DNA from: Lophius americanus
Taxonomy: Eukaryota > Chordata > Actinopteri > Lophiiformes > Lophiidae
Assembly (NCBI GenBank): GCA_037951165.1
Contig: JBBDHG010000008.1
Location: 5,995,501-6,059,500, forward strand
Direction of reading: 5' to 3'
DNA: 64,000 nt
The first letter of the stretch is position 1. The number at the start of each line of letters is the position of its first letter. The notes under the pieces are model-generated. The model had not been told where the DNA came from. It made no database searches and saw only the letters and a list, made by a program, of their open reading frames with translations. The position numbers and the translations under genes were made by a program. This document shows, piece by piece, positions 35,310-48,689 of the stretch.

Positions 35310-36300
35310 TTCACCAATATGGCTCCTTCTGCAGTGCTTCTCATCAGCTTAGGAGAAAATTACACTTAAAAAATATCACTGCCTTCTGGAATCTGTTAGG
35401 AGACTTTAGACTGCAATATCAGGACAGTGACTTTGATGAGTTTATAAACCTGACCTCCACTGCAGTCATTCAGAACAAGGCAGTGCTCAAAATGATTAAC
35501 CTCCAAAGTACCTCATCTGCCAGTAGCCCCTGCCATTCTCCAAAGACATTCAGCCAGGATGAGAACGGTAACAAATCTGTGGACACAGACATTCTCTCAT
35601 CATCTTCATGAACATTTTCTTCCCTCTGATGTGCCCATGGCCTGGTGTCTTTCCTGTGTTTCTTTCCTGTGTTTCTGTTTCTGTATGATGTTGAAGTCCA
35701 ACTCCAGCATACAAACTGGGCTCGTTCCCACCGCAGCGATTTTGGTGCCGGAGCCGAGCTAGAGATTAATTTGGATCAGTACCTTACCAGTCCTTCTGCA
35801 GTTCCCACTGCGGAAGGACTGGCTCTGGCCCCTGAAAATGGGTGCTCTTTGCGAAACAAAAGCCAAGCTAGTCCAGAAGTAGGAGCCTGTAAGGTCCGAA
35901 AGACCAGAGGCAGGCTCATCAGAGGTAGAGCAATTCCTCTCCACCGCCATCATACTTTTCTATTGAGCGAGGATGAGGAAACAGCATGAACAATATGGAC
36001 CTCACCTCTTAGCTACACTTCTATGTCCTAAGTAGAAGTGCAGAAGAAGGACGAAAAAAGCCGGCTTTTGAAATTATCCAGAGAGTTTTGTCAAAGGCTG
36101 GCTTCATCCAGACAATAGCATAGAGAGAAGCGGCATTCTGCAGTCGAGATGATGCCCATTTCTAAGCTATTGACTCGATACTCGGGGACCGTTCCTCCAG
36201 CCAGTCCACGGGCACAAGAAATTCGGCACCGCCACCGGAGACAGATGAGCCGACTGGGGCAATGGAGGTTCCTGAAGAACGTATGCCACTTGTATTTTAT
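35310..36300 (+). mobile_element. Transposon-derived coding-like sequence
   Basis: Frame fragments read ITAFWNLLGDFRLQYQDSDF and INLTSTAVIQNKAVLKMINL around 35370-35500, and AIDSILGDRSSSQSTGTRNS with a proline- and glutamate-rich tail around 36170-36290. The AIDSILGDR phrase is typical of the Myb/SANT-like accessory protein of PIF/Harbinger transposons. It lies beside the transposase remnant at 36795-37085, so both may come from one element. The first fragment is not assigned. Confidence 0.35.
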
Positions 36301-36794
36301 TATTTAACCATATTGTTACTTCATTCATTTATTGATAACTTTGCTGCAGACCAGCTTTCTTAAGCTTAGCTGGCTTGATGGCTTCCTATCCGTTAGACGG
36401 CGGCTTCAGTCAAATGCAAGCTTACATAAAAAAAATATATAACAAATGATGCAGTTGTCATAATTATAGGAAACTTTTCATCATATTTTGACAGTAACAT
36501 CGACTTTGGTTGTGTTTACCCAGGTATTGTCCCTGTTTAGAGTCCACAATCGTCCCAGGGTCCATCTCCTGCCGAGAGATGGAGGGAGATGCGTCCCCAA
36601 CACGGAGATCTTCCCCGACAAGAGGCGGACTCCACAACCCTACTGGGATTTGTAGGGAGGATGGCGGAAGTGAGTGAGAGTCGCCTGCCCCCAAGAATTA
36701 GTTCTTCGAATTAGAATTTGCACATGTACAGTTGTGTCTTTTCATAATAAAGCACTCTAAAAAAGGTGGTTGGTTCCACGTATTTATTAATGTC

Positions 36795-37085
36795 AGCTTA
36801 GTCGTGAAACACAACATTTTCCCAAAGGGGATGTGACTTCAATCTATTGCCCCTACACACCATGGTACTCTCCAACGATCCTGGAAAAAGGTTGCCTTTT
36901 CTACAAAGTTGTGAGCATTTGGTCCCTTGATGTGGAGAGGAAGCATGAGTTGGACCGTTGCATCGCAGAAAGCCCTGACACACTTACATACTGTACTTAG
37001 GCCTGCTCCAAACAGATAGCTATTGGTACTGTCCTCCCCCCCACAAGCTTCCAAATGGCAATTGCGACTTTTAAGCAGCGGGATG
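36795..37085 (-). pseudogene. PIF/Harbinger transposase remnant (HARBI1-like)
   Basis: Minus-strand frames read KVAIAIWKLVGG, then GLSTVCKCVRAFCDATVQLM, LPLHIKGPNAHNFVEKATFF and RWRVPWCVGAID, then SHIPFG. This follows the order of the DDE transposase N-terminal part of HARBI1-like proteins, where GAIDGSHIP contains the first catalytic aspartate. A stop replaces the glycine after GAID, and the frame shifts near the poly-G run, so the gene is dead. The rest of the catalytic domain is missing. Confidence 0.75.
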
Positions 37086-37846
37086 CAAACAGTAGTTTGA
37101 GTAACTTCTCTCCAAAACTGTTCTCAGCCTAATTCAAATGTACTCAAACGAGTCCCTTGGCATGTGGAGATTCTACACAAACTGTGATGGTGTGCAATCA
37201 GGAACAGTTGTGTCCCACCAGTACTATGAGCGTGAGTGTGCCCACACAACATGTGACCTTAGTATTTCATTCCGCAACAATAGTATCTGTAAAGAGATAG
37301 CTGTATCAATCTTATTTTAAATCAATCAATAGTGGTGTGACCATAACACTGTAACTGATGCCAGATAGACAGCTAAGCAAAGCCTAATGCTAACAAATGT
37401 CATAAACATAAGCTTCTTGGTTACCCTTCTCCTTGTTTGTTGCTTCTGTTCCCTGCACTCCTCAAAAGCTAAAACAGTGCATCTTTGAAGATCAACGTAT
37501 GTATTCAGTGTGATAAGCAAAACTTGCAAAGCGAGAAAAGAGATTTAGTCTTCCATTGTTGACGGAGGAAACTGGAATCGAAACATTAGCACTACCGGGT
37601 AAAATAAATGCTAGTGCTTCTGGGTGAATGGGAGGAGCGACGTCATCACGTAACCTCTATGTTTCTGTGAAGCACTGACGTAGCTCCGTGCCACCACAGC
37701 AGAGTCGGAATGGAAGCCATTCTCAATTTGAACCAATAACAAACCGGCTCCTGCTCCGGCCGGGTACTGACACCTGGTTCTGTTTTGGTCGATACTAGGA
37801 GACAGGCTGTCAAAGTAAAGGTTCTCTCTTCAATCCTAGTCCAAAA

Positions 37847-39440
37847 ATGAAATCTGACATTCTTGAATCTTTGGTATCACAAATAATAAAATATGAAGCT
37901 TATCCATCCAGTACTGAGTTTGACACAGTAGCTGAAGCCCTGGTGAAGAAGCACCCATATTTAAGGGAGCAGGGTTCAGTTACTGGCTTCTATGGGTGGA
38001 AAATAAGTTTGAAATATCAAATGTAAAAGTACAACACTAAGTTGCAAAACATTGAATTTTCAGATCTCACTGTTAATACCTTCAGGCATCAACGGAATCC
38101 ACTAGCATCTCCAAATCAATTAAAACAAACAAACAAGAGTAGAGGGGAATTCCTGTCCTTACTATCCAGCAGGACAAACCGAAGAAAGCGTTGAGGAGAA
38201 TCTGGCACTATGGTTGGAAGTACATAGAGTGTCCAACAATTCAAAAGGAGGTGGCCAGCACTATTTTCTGAGCGTAAGGTAAGTCTTTATATTTGGTATT
38301 GAAACCTAAAACAATATTTCTTTGATCGATCAAACAAATTCGTATTTTAATATTATCTTAAAATACAAGTTGGTCTTTTTCCATATCAAACTTAAAGTAG
38401 TAAGCAAAACTGGGTAAAGAAATACGTTGGAAACTAGGCCTATACTACCACCCACGACAGCAAGAGTATAACCCTGAAAGGCTTTCAGTCCCTGCTCTGT
38501 ACAAGGACTGTCCCTGATTGAACTCCTCAAACTAAATGTAACTCTAATAATTTCTATGAAGTCAGCAATATGCTCCAAGATAAGATAGTGACAAAATAAT
38601 GACGCAAACAATTTCCCTGAGCGAGTGAAATATGAACTATTATAGTGAAATATACCAAAATGTATCTCAGTGAGGCAGTTCATAAGAGGTACATTTGGAA
38701 TAAATTGGTGTTTGTTGTAACTTTGCTCCCCAAAGTGAGTTAAATATGAACTATTGGAGTAAACTATGATGTTTACATTGTAGATCTCCTTGAATCGATT
38801 CATATGCCCCAAATTTTGACCAATTCGGACAAACGGTTATGATGTTATGTCTGAAAGTGCTTTTTGTAAAAATATAAAAACTAAAAAACAATAACAACAA
38901 TAACAGTATTATCTGCAATGTTAAAGTATAATTTCTTGATGATGCAGTTTAGTTTTTTCAAAAGTGTCCTTTGTAATGTATTTTACAGTACATGTACATG
39001 GTTAAGAAATTCCAATAGCAGATAATCTTTAAATATCAAACCTACGATAAATGTAGTCTGGAGGGATATTAATCTTGGGGACGTATTAAAATCTTTTCCT
39101 CTGACATGTTTTTTGACTCAAGTTTTATTTGTTCTTTCAAGAAAGATGTTGACGACGATCAGGAGGCCATAGAGCAGATGGTCCGCTACCATAATGAAGG
39201 AACGGGCTGAACCCAAAGATGACTTGGAAGATGTTTGTATAACCATTGAAAGTGTGGCTGTGCTTCATGACCTTGGTGACAGTGCAAATTCACTCGCCAT
39301 TTTATTTGGCCTCATACAGTATAGTCATTGGACTTGAGCTACCCAACCAACTTTTAAGTACACATTTGAGGTTCTCCAAAAACTTCTGATCAAGGCCTCA
39401 AGTTTTCAAAAAAACAACTGTTGTGAAGAACAATCTAGAC
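37847..39440 (+). pseudogene. SAMD3-like family pseudogene
   Basis: Many fish proteins annotated as SAMD3-like share this sequence. The copy opens MKSDILESLVSQIIKYEAYP and reads on to TVAEALVKKHPYLREQGSV and FYGWKISLKYQM, then TAA (38024-38026). Past the stop, the same frame continues KYNTKLQNIEFSDLTVNTFR. A frameshift near 38150 leads to CPYYPAGQTEESVEENLALW and a block ending FSERK at a good donor (AAG/GTAAGT, 38279). The C-terminal part resumes at 39196: MKERAEPKDDLEDVCITIES and VAVLHDLGDSANSLAILFGL, and after another frameshift KYTFEVLQKLLIKASS. The kept donor suggests a duplicated gene, not a retrocopy. The central exons are missing or replaced by 38330-38812. Confidence 0.75.
38330..38812 (-). 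other. Unexplained 160-codon ORF inside the SAMD3-like pseudogene
   Basis: This minus-strand frame is open for 160 codons in AT-rich DNA, where the central part of the pseudogene should be. Its C-terminal third has a hydrophobic segment, AVVGGSIGLVSNVFLYPVLL. I do not recognise it. It may be part of an inserted mobile element or a chance ORF. Confidence 0.15.
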
Positions 39441-40699
39441 AAGGAAAAATGTAGACTAGGTATTGGAAACGGAGTGTGGAGCATCAAAGAACGTTTTCTG
39501 GACTATTCTGACATAGCACAGAGGATCCCATTTATTATATTCAACTTCTACGAGTAATGATAGAACAGTCTTGGTTTCAAGTTATCGACATTTGATAGCT
39601 TTAAGAGAATGTAAAAAAGTTCACCAAGACAGATAAAAATCTATGCAACATTTCTTTTTATTTTATGTTGTGATTTAAAGCACATGTAAACTGAATGTTT
39701 TTGTTTACACTTTTAAAAGTTATAGTGTGTCAAATGTATTTGCACCTAGTGGTGAAAATCCAAATTGCAGACAAAAATAATTATTTATAAAATGATTATT
39801 AGAATAATTATTTTTTACTATAAAACTATTGAGCATGAAAACTTGCCAGCAATTCAGGAAAGCATAAAGCCCCAATTCATAAAACCTTGAAATAAACTGG
39901 TGAGGTCGGCGGACATGGTGGCAATCACGATTCCATAATATTGCTAACTTTTCAGGGGTATGATAATGGTGAAAAAAAGTAAAGTCTGGTAAAAATACAT
40001 TTAATTATGAATGAATATTACATTTGAAAGAAAAGACAACTTCAAGCTTTCAGGTGTTTGATTGGGCGTACACATCCTGACTGACAGGACCTTTATTTTG
40101 AAATCTGTGTCGCTCTTTAGAAACTGATTGATGTGTTTCTGCGAAAGTCAAACAACATGAACTGTTTGGATTCCTTGTTTTTCACTTAACAAAATAATGA
40201 TTTGCCTGATGTTACGTCCATATGTTTACATCGACATAAAAAACACAAGGTCATATGTATTATCTCTGTAGAAACATATTTTGTGTATGCTGTTGAGTGT
40301 TTCTGACTCTGATTGGTCTGTGGCAGCAGGTATGGTTGATATGGATGGTACATGCACAGATGAAAAAGCAAACAGTCAATGTATGAAGAACGACATCAGT
40401 CTTCAAGAAAGAACTGATGACTACGTGGACTAAATCTAAATAATATCGCAGTGTGTATCAGCAGATACACTGCAAACAAACCTTAGTCTTACTGCAACAA
40501 ATCATAAAAGATGAGAGAACTGGAATAAAATACCATGATGAATATGGAAAAAGTGACAGAGTAGAACTGTACAAATGAATTAAACATACTGAGCCTTTAA
40601 ATTTTACATTCTGCATAAATAACTAAATTATTCAAATAAGAGATTGTGAATCAGAAAATGGTTTATTGCCAGAGTAAGTCACATTTACAAGGACTTTGA

Positions 40700-41200
40700 C
40701 CTGGTATCTTCATGCAAAACATGCAGTCACAAAAATCTAAGCATAAATAAAAAAATTAAAGTGGAAAAATAGAAATCTATGAATATAGAATATGTTACAA
40801 GTGGCTACGATTAGATGTGCAATGATGTAACGGTAATACGCCGTGTTCAGGAGTCCAGTAGCGGACGGGAAGAAACTGTTTGTGGTGTGAGGTTTTAGTC
40901 CAGATGGACCGTAGCCTCCTAACAGAGGGTTCTGCCGGAGTCTCAAATATATAATGTCCGGCGTGAGAGGGGTCAACTACAGTCCTTCTCACCCGCTTCA
41001 GGGTCCTGGACGCGTAGAAGGACGACAGGATGATTTATTACAGACGATGATGCACGATAATTAGTCGCTCAGGCGCTCAGACTCTTCCGGGAGATCGAGA
41101 TCGAAGGGTCTCTGCCCAGAGGAGCAGCGCAAGATATTCCTCCTTTAGAGCCTGAATACTGGTAGTGGTGGCTGATGACTCAGCCGAGGCCGATGAGTGA
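40700..41200 (-). mobile_element. LINE 3' end fragment
   Basis: Read on the minus strand, NSFFPSATGLLNTAYYRY matches the C-terminal end of LINE ORF2 proteins (NSFFPxAVxLLN), preceded by GGYGPSGLKPH-like text. The fragment is short and frame-broken. It may belong to the RT copy at 41460-42480, separated by an unrelated 250-bp stretch. Confidence 0.6.
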
Positions 41201-41459
41201 TGAAGCGTATGGATCTGCGAGGTCTAGGCGGGATGGGGATGTGGAGGTTGAGGGTGCGTAAACCGGTAGCAAGCAGAATGAGATGAATGGAGAGGGACAT
41301 ATTTAAAGATGGAAGCTAAGCATGCAGGTGTGACAGTGATTGGATGGATGAGGCTACCTGATTTAGCGCAGTTAATATCAATTGGTGCACCAGATTGTCG
41401 AGCAGGTAGTTGACACCGAGAATGTGCCAAAGATGAAGATAATAGTGGCTTGAGCACTA

Positions 41460-42480
41460 CTGTGGCACCTGTCTCCGAGAGGATATTATTTCTGTCTAAA
41501 CCTTCAATAGATCTCCATTTTTCTGAGGAAGTACAACCTTTGCTGGACTTTTTAGATAAAGGAACTGATGTCCAGCTCCCATTTCAAGTCCTGAGAGATG
41601 ATGGTTCCTACGAAGCGAAAGTACTCCACAATGATGATTGGGGAGCCACACATGTTACTCTCCAATCATGGGCGGGTCTGCGTTCTTCCTGAAGTCCACA
41701 TTAATCTCCACTGTCTTCCCTACGTTCAGCTCCAGGTTATCCTTGTTGCACCGTTTACCAGGCTGTGACTGTCTTGTCTGTGGGCAGACTCATCCCCATC
41801 TGAGTTGAGCCCGATGAGGGTGGTGTCATCTGCAAACTTCAGGACTTCCAGCCACCAGTCAGCCAAGTTTGAGACCAGCTGACTGAGCCTTGGCATTGCT
41901 TCCTGTCAGACAGGAAGTCAATGATGTATTTGCAGATGGAGTCAGTCTCATTCAGCTGGGACAGCTTGTCTTGGAGCAGAGCCGAGAAGATGGTTTTGAA
42001 AGCAGAGCTGAAGTCCACAAACAAGATCCTGGCGCAGGTTCCTGAGGAGTCCAGGTGCTGGAGGATGACAAGGAGGGCCATGTTTACAGCATCCTCTACA
42101 GACCTGTATGTTCTGTAGGCGAACTTCGGGGGGTCCAGGAAAGGGTCTGTTAATGTCTTTAGGTGAGACAGAAGAAGGCACTCAAAGGTCTTCATAAATA
42201 TATAGGTCAAGGTAATGGGTCTGTAGTCATTAAGTCCTGTGATCATCGCCTTTTTGGGGACATGGATGATGATGGTGGCCTTTAAGCAAGCTGGGACATG
42301 ACATGACTAGTGATGGGCAGAATATGTCCATGAACACCAGAGATAGCTGCTCTGCACAGTACTTCAGGGTTGATAGAGAGACAGGGTCTAGACTGGGGTT
42401 CTGTCTCTCAAAGAGCCTGTTGACGTCTCTCTCCTGGATAGAGTGAGCCGTAGTTTTTGGGAAGGATGATTTGAGGAGGG
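41460..42480 (-). mobile_element. LINE reverse-transcriptase region
   Basis: The frame 42246-41839 reads LNDYRPITLTYIFMKTFECL, then SVEDAVNMALLVILQHLD and ILFVDFSSAFKTIFSALLQD, which are RT motifs around LNDYRPVALTS and VDFSSAFNT. After 41839 other frames carry KSSRLQMTPPSSG-like text and VEYFRFVGTIISQDLKWEL, the part after the YADD region. Frameshifts and stops separate these blocks. It is of the CR1/L2/Rex1 type of LINE found in fish. Confidence 0.82.
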
Positions 42481-43439
42481 AAGCTATGAAGTCATGAAGG
42501 TGCTATCCCAGCTGGGATAGCTGAGGTTGAACTTTCGGCACAATGTAAAAGCAACCGGTGCGATAATACCCCAGCAGAGTGATTTAAGGTAGCATACTTG
42601 CATCCCTTTAGCTAACACATCAGGGTCTAATGTGTAGTTTAAAATCAGTGTCAAGCAGTGCTTGTGACACAATGGAATAACATATCATTTTAATAATCCT
42701 TTTGCCCCCCATTTCCAATGCTGCAGTATTTCATCATCTCCTGATGGATAACAACCTCAATAAGTCACCAGTTCATCACAGTGCCAATGAACAGAGAGAG
42801 ATATCTTTTTCACATCTACAAGCAGCAAGAGAGTCAACTGTTTACCTGTACTGCTCTTTTTTGGATTGTGGTAGGAGGCCATCAGCAGTGCTTATACAAC
42901 AGCTGAACATATGATCTCTACTGGAAAAGCCCAAGGACCCTATTCAAACCCAGAACCTTCTCTCTGAGTTCATCGGTGCTGCTCCATGCAGCCTCGTTCA
43001 ATTTATTGCAGTTATTAAAACACACTGGTGTTTATCTTGACAGATTTTTACTGGCTTATTTTCTTCCCTGTCAGAGATCGCTTTCCTTTTAGAGCAGATG
43101 TTTTTGATGTTGTATGTTGTTACCTTGCCTTTAAGTTCAGAGGGGTCTGACAGTTGTTTTTGAGCTAAGGGACCCAGCGTTCTGATTTGAAGCCATGTCA
43201 AACAACACTGTTGTCCTGTCTGTTAATTGTTGTCTAAAGGTCACTGACCAGACAGACAACGTTCTGTATGTTTTTGATGGCAGTTCTGTGTGGATTCTTT
43301 CAGAACACGTAGAAAATAGAAAAAAATATAAATAAAAGTTTAATGCCCAGTTTTGTTTTTTTCAAACACTGAGAAGATGTTTCAATTCAGCCGGTCATCA
43401 ATTTAAAGACTGTGGCTGAGCCTTGGAGGTGGTTTAACA

Positions 43440-43695
43440 TCTGGCAAGCATGGTACCTGGATCCTCGCGTCCATGTCCTCCTCCCTTTGGAAGTTTCTGG
43501 ACAACTGGATGGAGATCCAGGATAGACCCAGACTCTTCTGGAGGGATTATGTATCTCATCTAGACTGGGAATGCATCCAGGTGTTGTGGTGAAGCTGTAA
43601 GTGTTGCTGGGGTGAGAGAAGTCTGGAATACACTGATTGATTTGCTGCCGCTATGACTTGACCCCAAAAAATAAGAAGAAAAGCGAAGACAGTTT
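43440..43695 (+). mobile_element. LINE 3' fragment (I/Nimb-like tail)
   Basis: RPRLFWRDYVSHLDWE matches the C-terminal phrase (GRPRxxWRDYxSxLAWE) of a LINE family, and GCTGCCGCTATGACTTGACC matches its usual 3' end before a purine-rich tail. Stops break the frame. Confidence 0.6.
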
Positions 43696-43699
43696 TTTA

Positions 43700-46600
43700 T
43701 TTTTTAAATTGCTGAAATAATACAAATAATAACACTTATATTTTATTCAACCTGGAGCTATTTTATTTTTATGCCTCTAGAAAAGTTGCCTTTTGTAGCA
43801 TGAAATCCGAATCTGATTCTTTATCATCTTACTGTATATGTGCAAAACATTACATCCTTGGTAGAATCATGATGCAGAGACCCTCAAAGAGTCCATACAA
43901 TGTTGTTGAAGATAAACAGGCTCATGAGGCACATCCTTTAATAATGTGGAATAGGATGTTTTTCACTTCTTCACCAATGTTTTTTGGTTGTTGGGGTTTT
44001 TTTGTCAGTAGGATTACTTGAAAAGTCATCAACAAATATATTCAATGTTGGAGAATCTGGATCCCAGGCATTGTTGTTTTCTTATTTTCTAAGTAGAGGT
44101 GTGTCTTTACTTTTTAACAGTTAGCATGTGGGCTGTTCAATGTGCTCCAAGCACGGTGGATTCTAGATTTGACTTGTCTCTTACTCAAACAGCAGTCCAC
44201 CTGTCTCCAGGACTTCCTGATAGACAAATTAAGCTCTGGCCATTGGTGATGCCTCAAAGGGGCTTACCTGTCACCACTTTGTGTAACCCTTCTTATTCCA
44301 AATAGCACCTCAAATCTCCACTATATGCTTTCAAACAGCCAGCCGTTGTTCCATAAGGAGAGAAACTTGATCCTTAACACAGCAACGTCTAGTGTAATGT
44401 GTTATAAAGACATCAAGCATTGCTTTATAATCTCCAAAATAACATTTGGCTGCCCTGTTACATGGCGACGGATCCTGTCCTCTGCTCAGATAGTATGGAA
44501 CTCCTGGACTTACTCACACATGAATTTAGTGCTGATACCTCCTTCACTGTGCCTCAATTACACAGTTGCAGCTTTGCAGGGTTGTGTTAAGGGGGTACTT
44601 TACTCAACATTCTCTTCTTCCCAGCTGGACACCTGTCAGACATCTGAAAACCTTTGGAGAAGAGACCTGTAAGACTGGAGAGGGATATAATCCGGATTAT
44701 GCTATGCCAACTGAAAGAACAGTTAACATACTACATGAAAGTAACAAACAACAACAACAAAAGATAATACACACAAACAGTTCAGTACATCCCAATTAAG
44801 GCTAGTGAACATCCAGCTGGTTGCTCAAACACTTCTCTTCATGCTGCTACTGATGAGTGGTTCTTAATCATTAACTGGAAACCAATGGGTCTAGAAAGAG
44901 TTGTATCAAACCTAATTGGGAGAAACCCCAGACGGACAACAGGCACTGTGTACCAAAATGTATACTGGATGAACATTTGCCAAGTTTGAAACAAGTGAAT
45001 AAACAAAGGGCAAGCATTGGCCAGGTGCCAAAGAGACACCGGTGCCATGCTGGTTGAATATGAGTATTATATATGAGTATTATATATCAAATCAAAGCCA
45101 CCATTGATATCTGCTCAGTGCCAGCACAACTACCATGTGGACTAATAGGCTGTTAATGTAGGAAAAGTGAAGGTTGTAATAGTAAATGTGGGATTAGGGA
45201 TCATAGACAGAACATGATAACAAAAAAGGCATTAACATTTCAATGTTTTAAAGGAACATAGAGTCTGTTTATAAACATCAATTCCTGACATTTTCTTCAT
45301 TAGATGTGAACATTCATCATTTTTTCAGTGTTTAATGGAATATAATAGATAAATGAGAAGAGAGGCGTACCTTCGCCGAGACCCAACAATCATACATGTC
45401 TTTTACAAGGGAACGCCACAGGACTCTTAAACTATTAACATGAGGTTCTACTCAATGATCAGACAGGACAACTTCTCTTTTGCACACAGTTATTCACACC
45501 TCAGAAATGCTTGGTCAGTTTTTCCTTCCCATCACAACAAAAGTCATTTGAATGCACTCTCCAAAAGAAAGAACATCTGTATTCTATACCATAGACCCAA
45601 CTTTTACCCAATGATGGTTACAGCGACAAGATTAACTGCATTTTGATCAAGAAAATTGTTCTCAATTTGATTTTGAACCCCCATAAACTTAAACATTGTG
45701 GATCCATATGACAAACCTTATATGAAATATTACTCGGATCCGGATCAGCTTTGGTATGTGCTAGTTCTTTTGGGTATATCTTCATGTAATTTTGTCAAGC
45801 ATTCTCGTCATTATCCATGAGGTTTAAAACTTTTATTTTCACAAAATCAATCTCACAATGAATATAATAATATGGGTCAATGGATCAAAGTCTACTCTCA
45901 GAAAAACAAGAAGAAAAATACTGTTTTAATGTCATCCTTGTTTCACACGGTAGAAAAACCCTGATTGCCCGACTGTAAGTGTTTCATAGTCTTGAGACAA
46001 AACCAGATGACATGAGACACGATGACAATCCAACAAGTCCACTCAGGGGATTGATACATATAACTTCAAAGAACAATCCACATGTGAAGGTTTAATCTAA
46101 CAAACATTCCAATAAACCTACAGTAAGGAGGGATTAAGTCACCCCTGAATGTGAATGCGAGCTTTGGAGGGGAATATGTAGGAGCTGGAGCGCAGAGGTA
46201 CGGATAAAATGTTTATGTGATTTGAATGAACATCAAAGGCAATCAAACCTAAGACTCATAGCAGCAGTAGAGATGTGTTGGTCTGCTGACACCAGGGGGC
46301 AGAATAAGTTCATCTTTGAGCTTCAGTAGGGAGAACCATTATTTCTGCCTCAGTGCTGCCTTTCTCAATGTCACACTTTCAATTACGGTCAACCTTTTCG
46401 CCTCACGCTGCAGCATTCATGTCACGGAACATGTGATTCCAATGGAGTTTCTCCAGCAGCCCAGTAAATATATGTGACCTCGGTCTACAACACACGCAAT
46501 CAGGAACTACATCCAGGACGAAGCTGTGCTTGTGGCACAGTAGAATAAGCATTGATTGCATTAGTATATCACAGTATTAAATGTTCAGTGTGCTTCCTGT

Positions 46601-47490
46601 ACAATCCATTCAAGTTAAGTCATTTCTCCTGTTCTTTGGGCATCCAAAGTTGTTGGAACCATTTTACGATCAGTCTTTGAGCGAAGGAGGGATTTACTCT
46701 TTACTCTGTCCACTCAAAATATTTGGGAGATTTCAAGTGACTGACTGGAGAGAAGATCTCTTCTTCCAGTTCTTGTCAGTTTTCACTCAAATTGTCCTGA
46801 AAATGTTTTTGTGTGTGTTTCCTGATCTGCTCTCCTCTCCCACATGCATGACTCGTCACAAATGTACTTATAATTTTCTCTTGATTCCTTAACCTAATTG
46901 TGGAAATCATATTATTGCTGATTTTTTCAAATAACAATTGAGGCTTTCAAACATACAATTATATTGCAAGTAGATTTCAAATTTAAATTCTAGTTAAATT
47001 TTTTTCAACAAATGGAAAAGTGTGTCTTCATGGCTCCAACAGTTAAATATCCGCCGAAGCGTTTCATCTCTACAACAATTATTATGTTTTTAAGAGTTTT
47101 CAGAGAAAAAACTGGCAATCAAGAACTGCGAAAGACCAAAATATTGAAAAATAGTATACCACTAATACACACTGAATAGATTATACTTTAAATACACTGA
47201 ATAACTCTAAACCTCGAAAGAGTACATAACATAATACATTACTAACGTAACAGTTTTATATTTGCTGATAGGGACTTTTAATTTTACAAGACGAAACCTT
47301 TTACCATTCAGCAAGAAGATTCCTTCACCCCAAGTGAAACACATGTTAAAATGATGTGACATGATATATATTTGTTAAATAATAATCTTATCTGACACTG
47401 AAGGACTAGACAGACACAACTGCTGATCAAAGTTTGGTTGTAGGAAGTTGCTAGAATATTTTTGAAGCAAATTGCTGTAAACATTTTTAA
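43700..47490. other. Gene-free region
   Basis: No recognisable exon. The reading frames at 44325-44672 and 44566-44799 overlap in different phases and match nothing I know. A 14-bp GAGTATTATATATG doublet sits near 45062. Anonymous repeat-derived sequence is the most likely content. Confidence 0.4.
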
Positions 47491-47496
47491 AATGTG

Positions 47497-47560
47497 TCAT
47501 AGATGAGATAAAATAAGATAAGAAAGTCTTTATTGTCTGTGACAAAGAACAGAAATGTAT
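47497..47560 (-). mobile_element. LINE 3' tail fragment
   Basis: On the minus strand the text reads GACAATAAAGACTTTCTTAT, then CTTATTTTATCTC, the usual 3' end (AATAAAG followed by TCTTA repeats) of CR1/L2-type LINEs. Only the tail is present. Confidence 0.45.
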
Positions 47561-48689
47561 CAACAAAGAATTGATACTTAGAACACATACATTTAAATAA
47601 TGCTATAAACTTCAAGATAAACAAACAAAATGTCTTTTTTATCCTTCCCAAGACAAAGGTTACATGTTGTACCTCACCACCATATTCTTTTATGATGAAG
47701 TTCTGGCAACCACAGCTGGCAGTACTTCACACAGACTTTCTGCTTACATTGTATGATGGTAGTTATCTGAGAGGTGGGCTCAATACTTGTTAATAGTAGT
47801 AATATACAGAATATAATAACAAGCATAATAACAGTAAATAATAATAGTTTTTCAGAGCTGACAATCGTTTTATAGCTTTCTAGAGAATGAACTGTCAAAG
47901 TTTCTAGAATGAATATTAATTCACTTCACAGAAGGTGCTTTCAGACTGTGGTTTGGGGTCTGTGTCGCTTCAGCTTTTGATGGTGGGCTCGGCATAACTT
48001 TGGTTGTGTGTAGATAAAACCATTACTGTTTTTTTTGCATGTTATCCTCCTTTTCAAGAAGACTTTTCACTATGCTTGATGTCAAAGTGGAAATTCCTAA
48101 ATTTGTATTGAGAATGACATGAGTTTGATTATAAAAGTAAATATATTGGAGTAAAGCTAGTAAAAACTTTCATCATGGACAACTCAGTTCAATGTATTTG
48201 TTTTATTACAGTTAAATTTTGCCATTTTGCATTCAGTTCCATGTAATTGAACAGCGAAGAAAAAATTGTATTTAAATAATGTAGTAATACTATAGAATAG
48301 TAATACTGTACAAAATAATACATTCATTTATTTAGTCTATTAACTTATTGGCAGTGGCTAATTGGAACATTTTTTTGCATGCAACCAGCTCTGAGATCAT
48401 GTCTGTTCGTAGCTCTAAGAGGAACTGGCTGACAGACTGAGAGACAAACCAATGTGTGTTGTGAAAACATTACCTCCTGCTAGGAGGATGTCCCAAAACC
48501 CCTAAATGCTAACCATATAATTACTCAAGTAAAATCTCAGACCCATTTTATCAAAGCTCTAATCCAAATTCGAATCATTAACTAAATCAAACACATTTTC
48601 CTGAAATCCCATAGTTAACCAACATAACTCACAATTTTAAAGGGAGTAAAAATAATTCATGAACCCAGATCGGACAAATGGGGAGGTTT

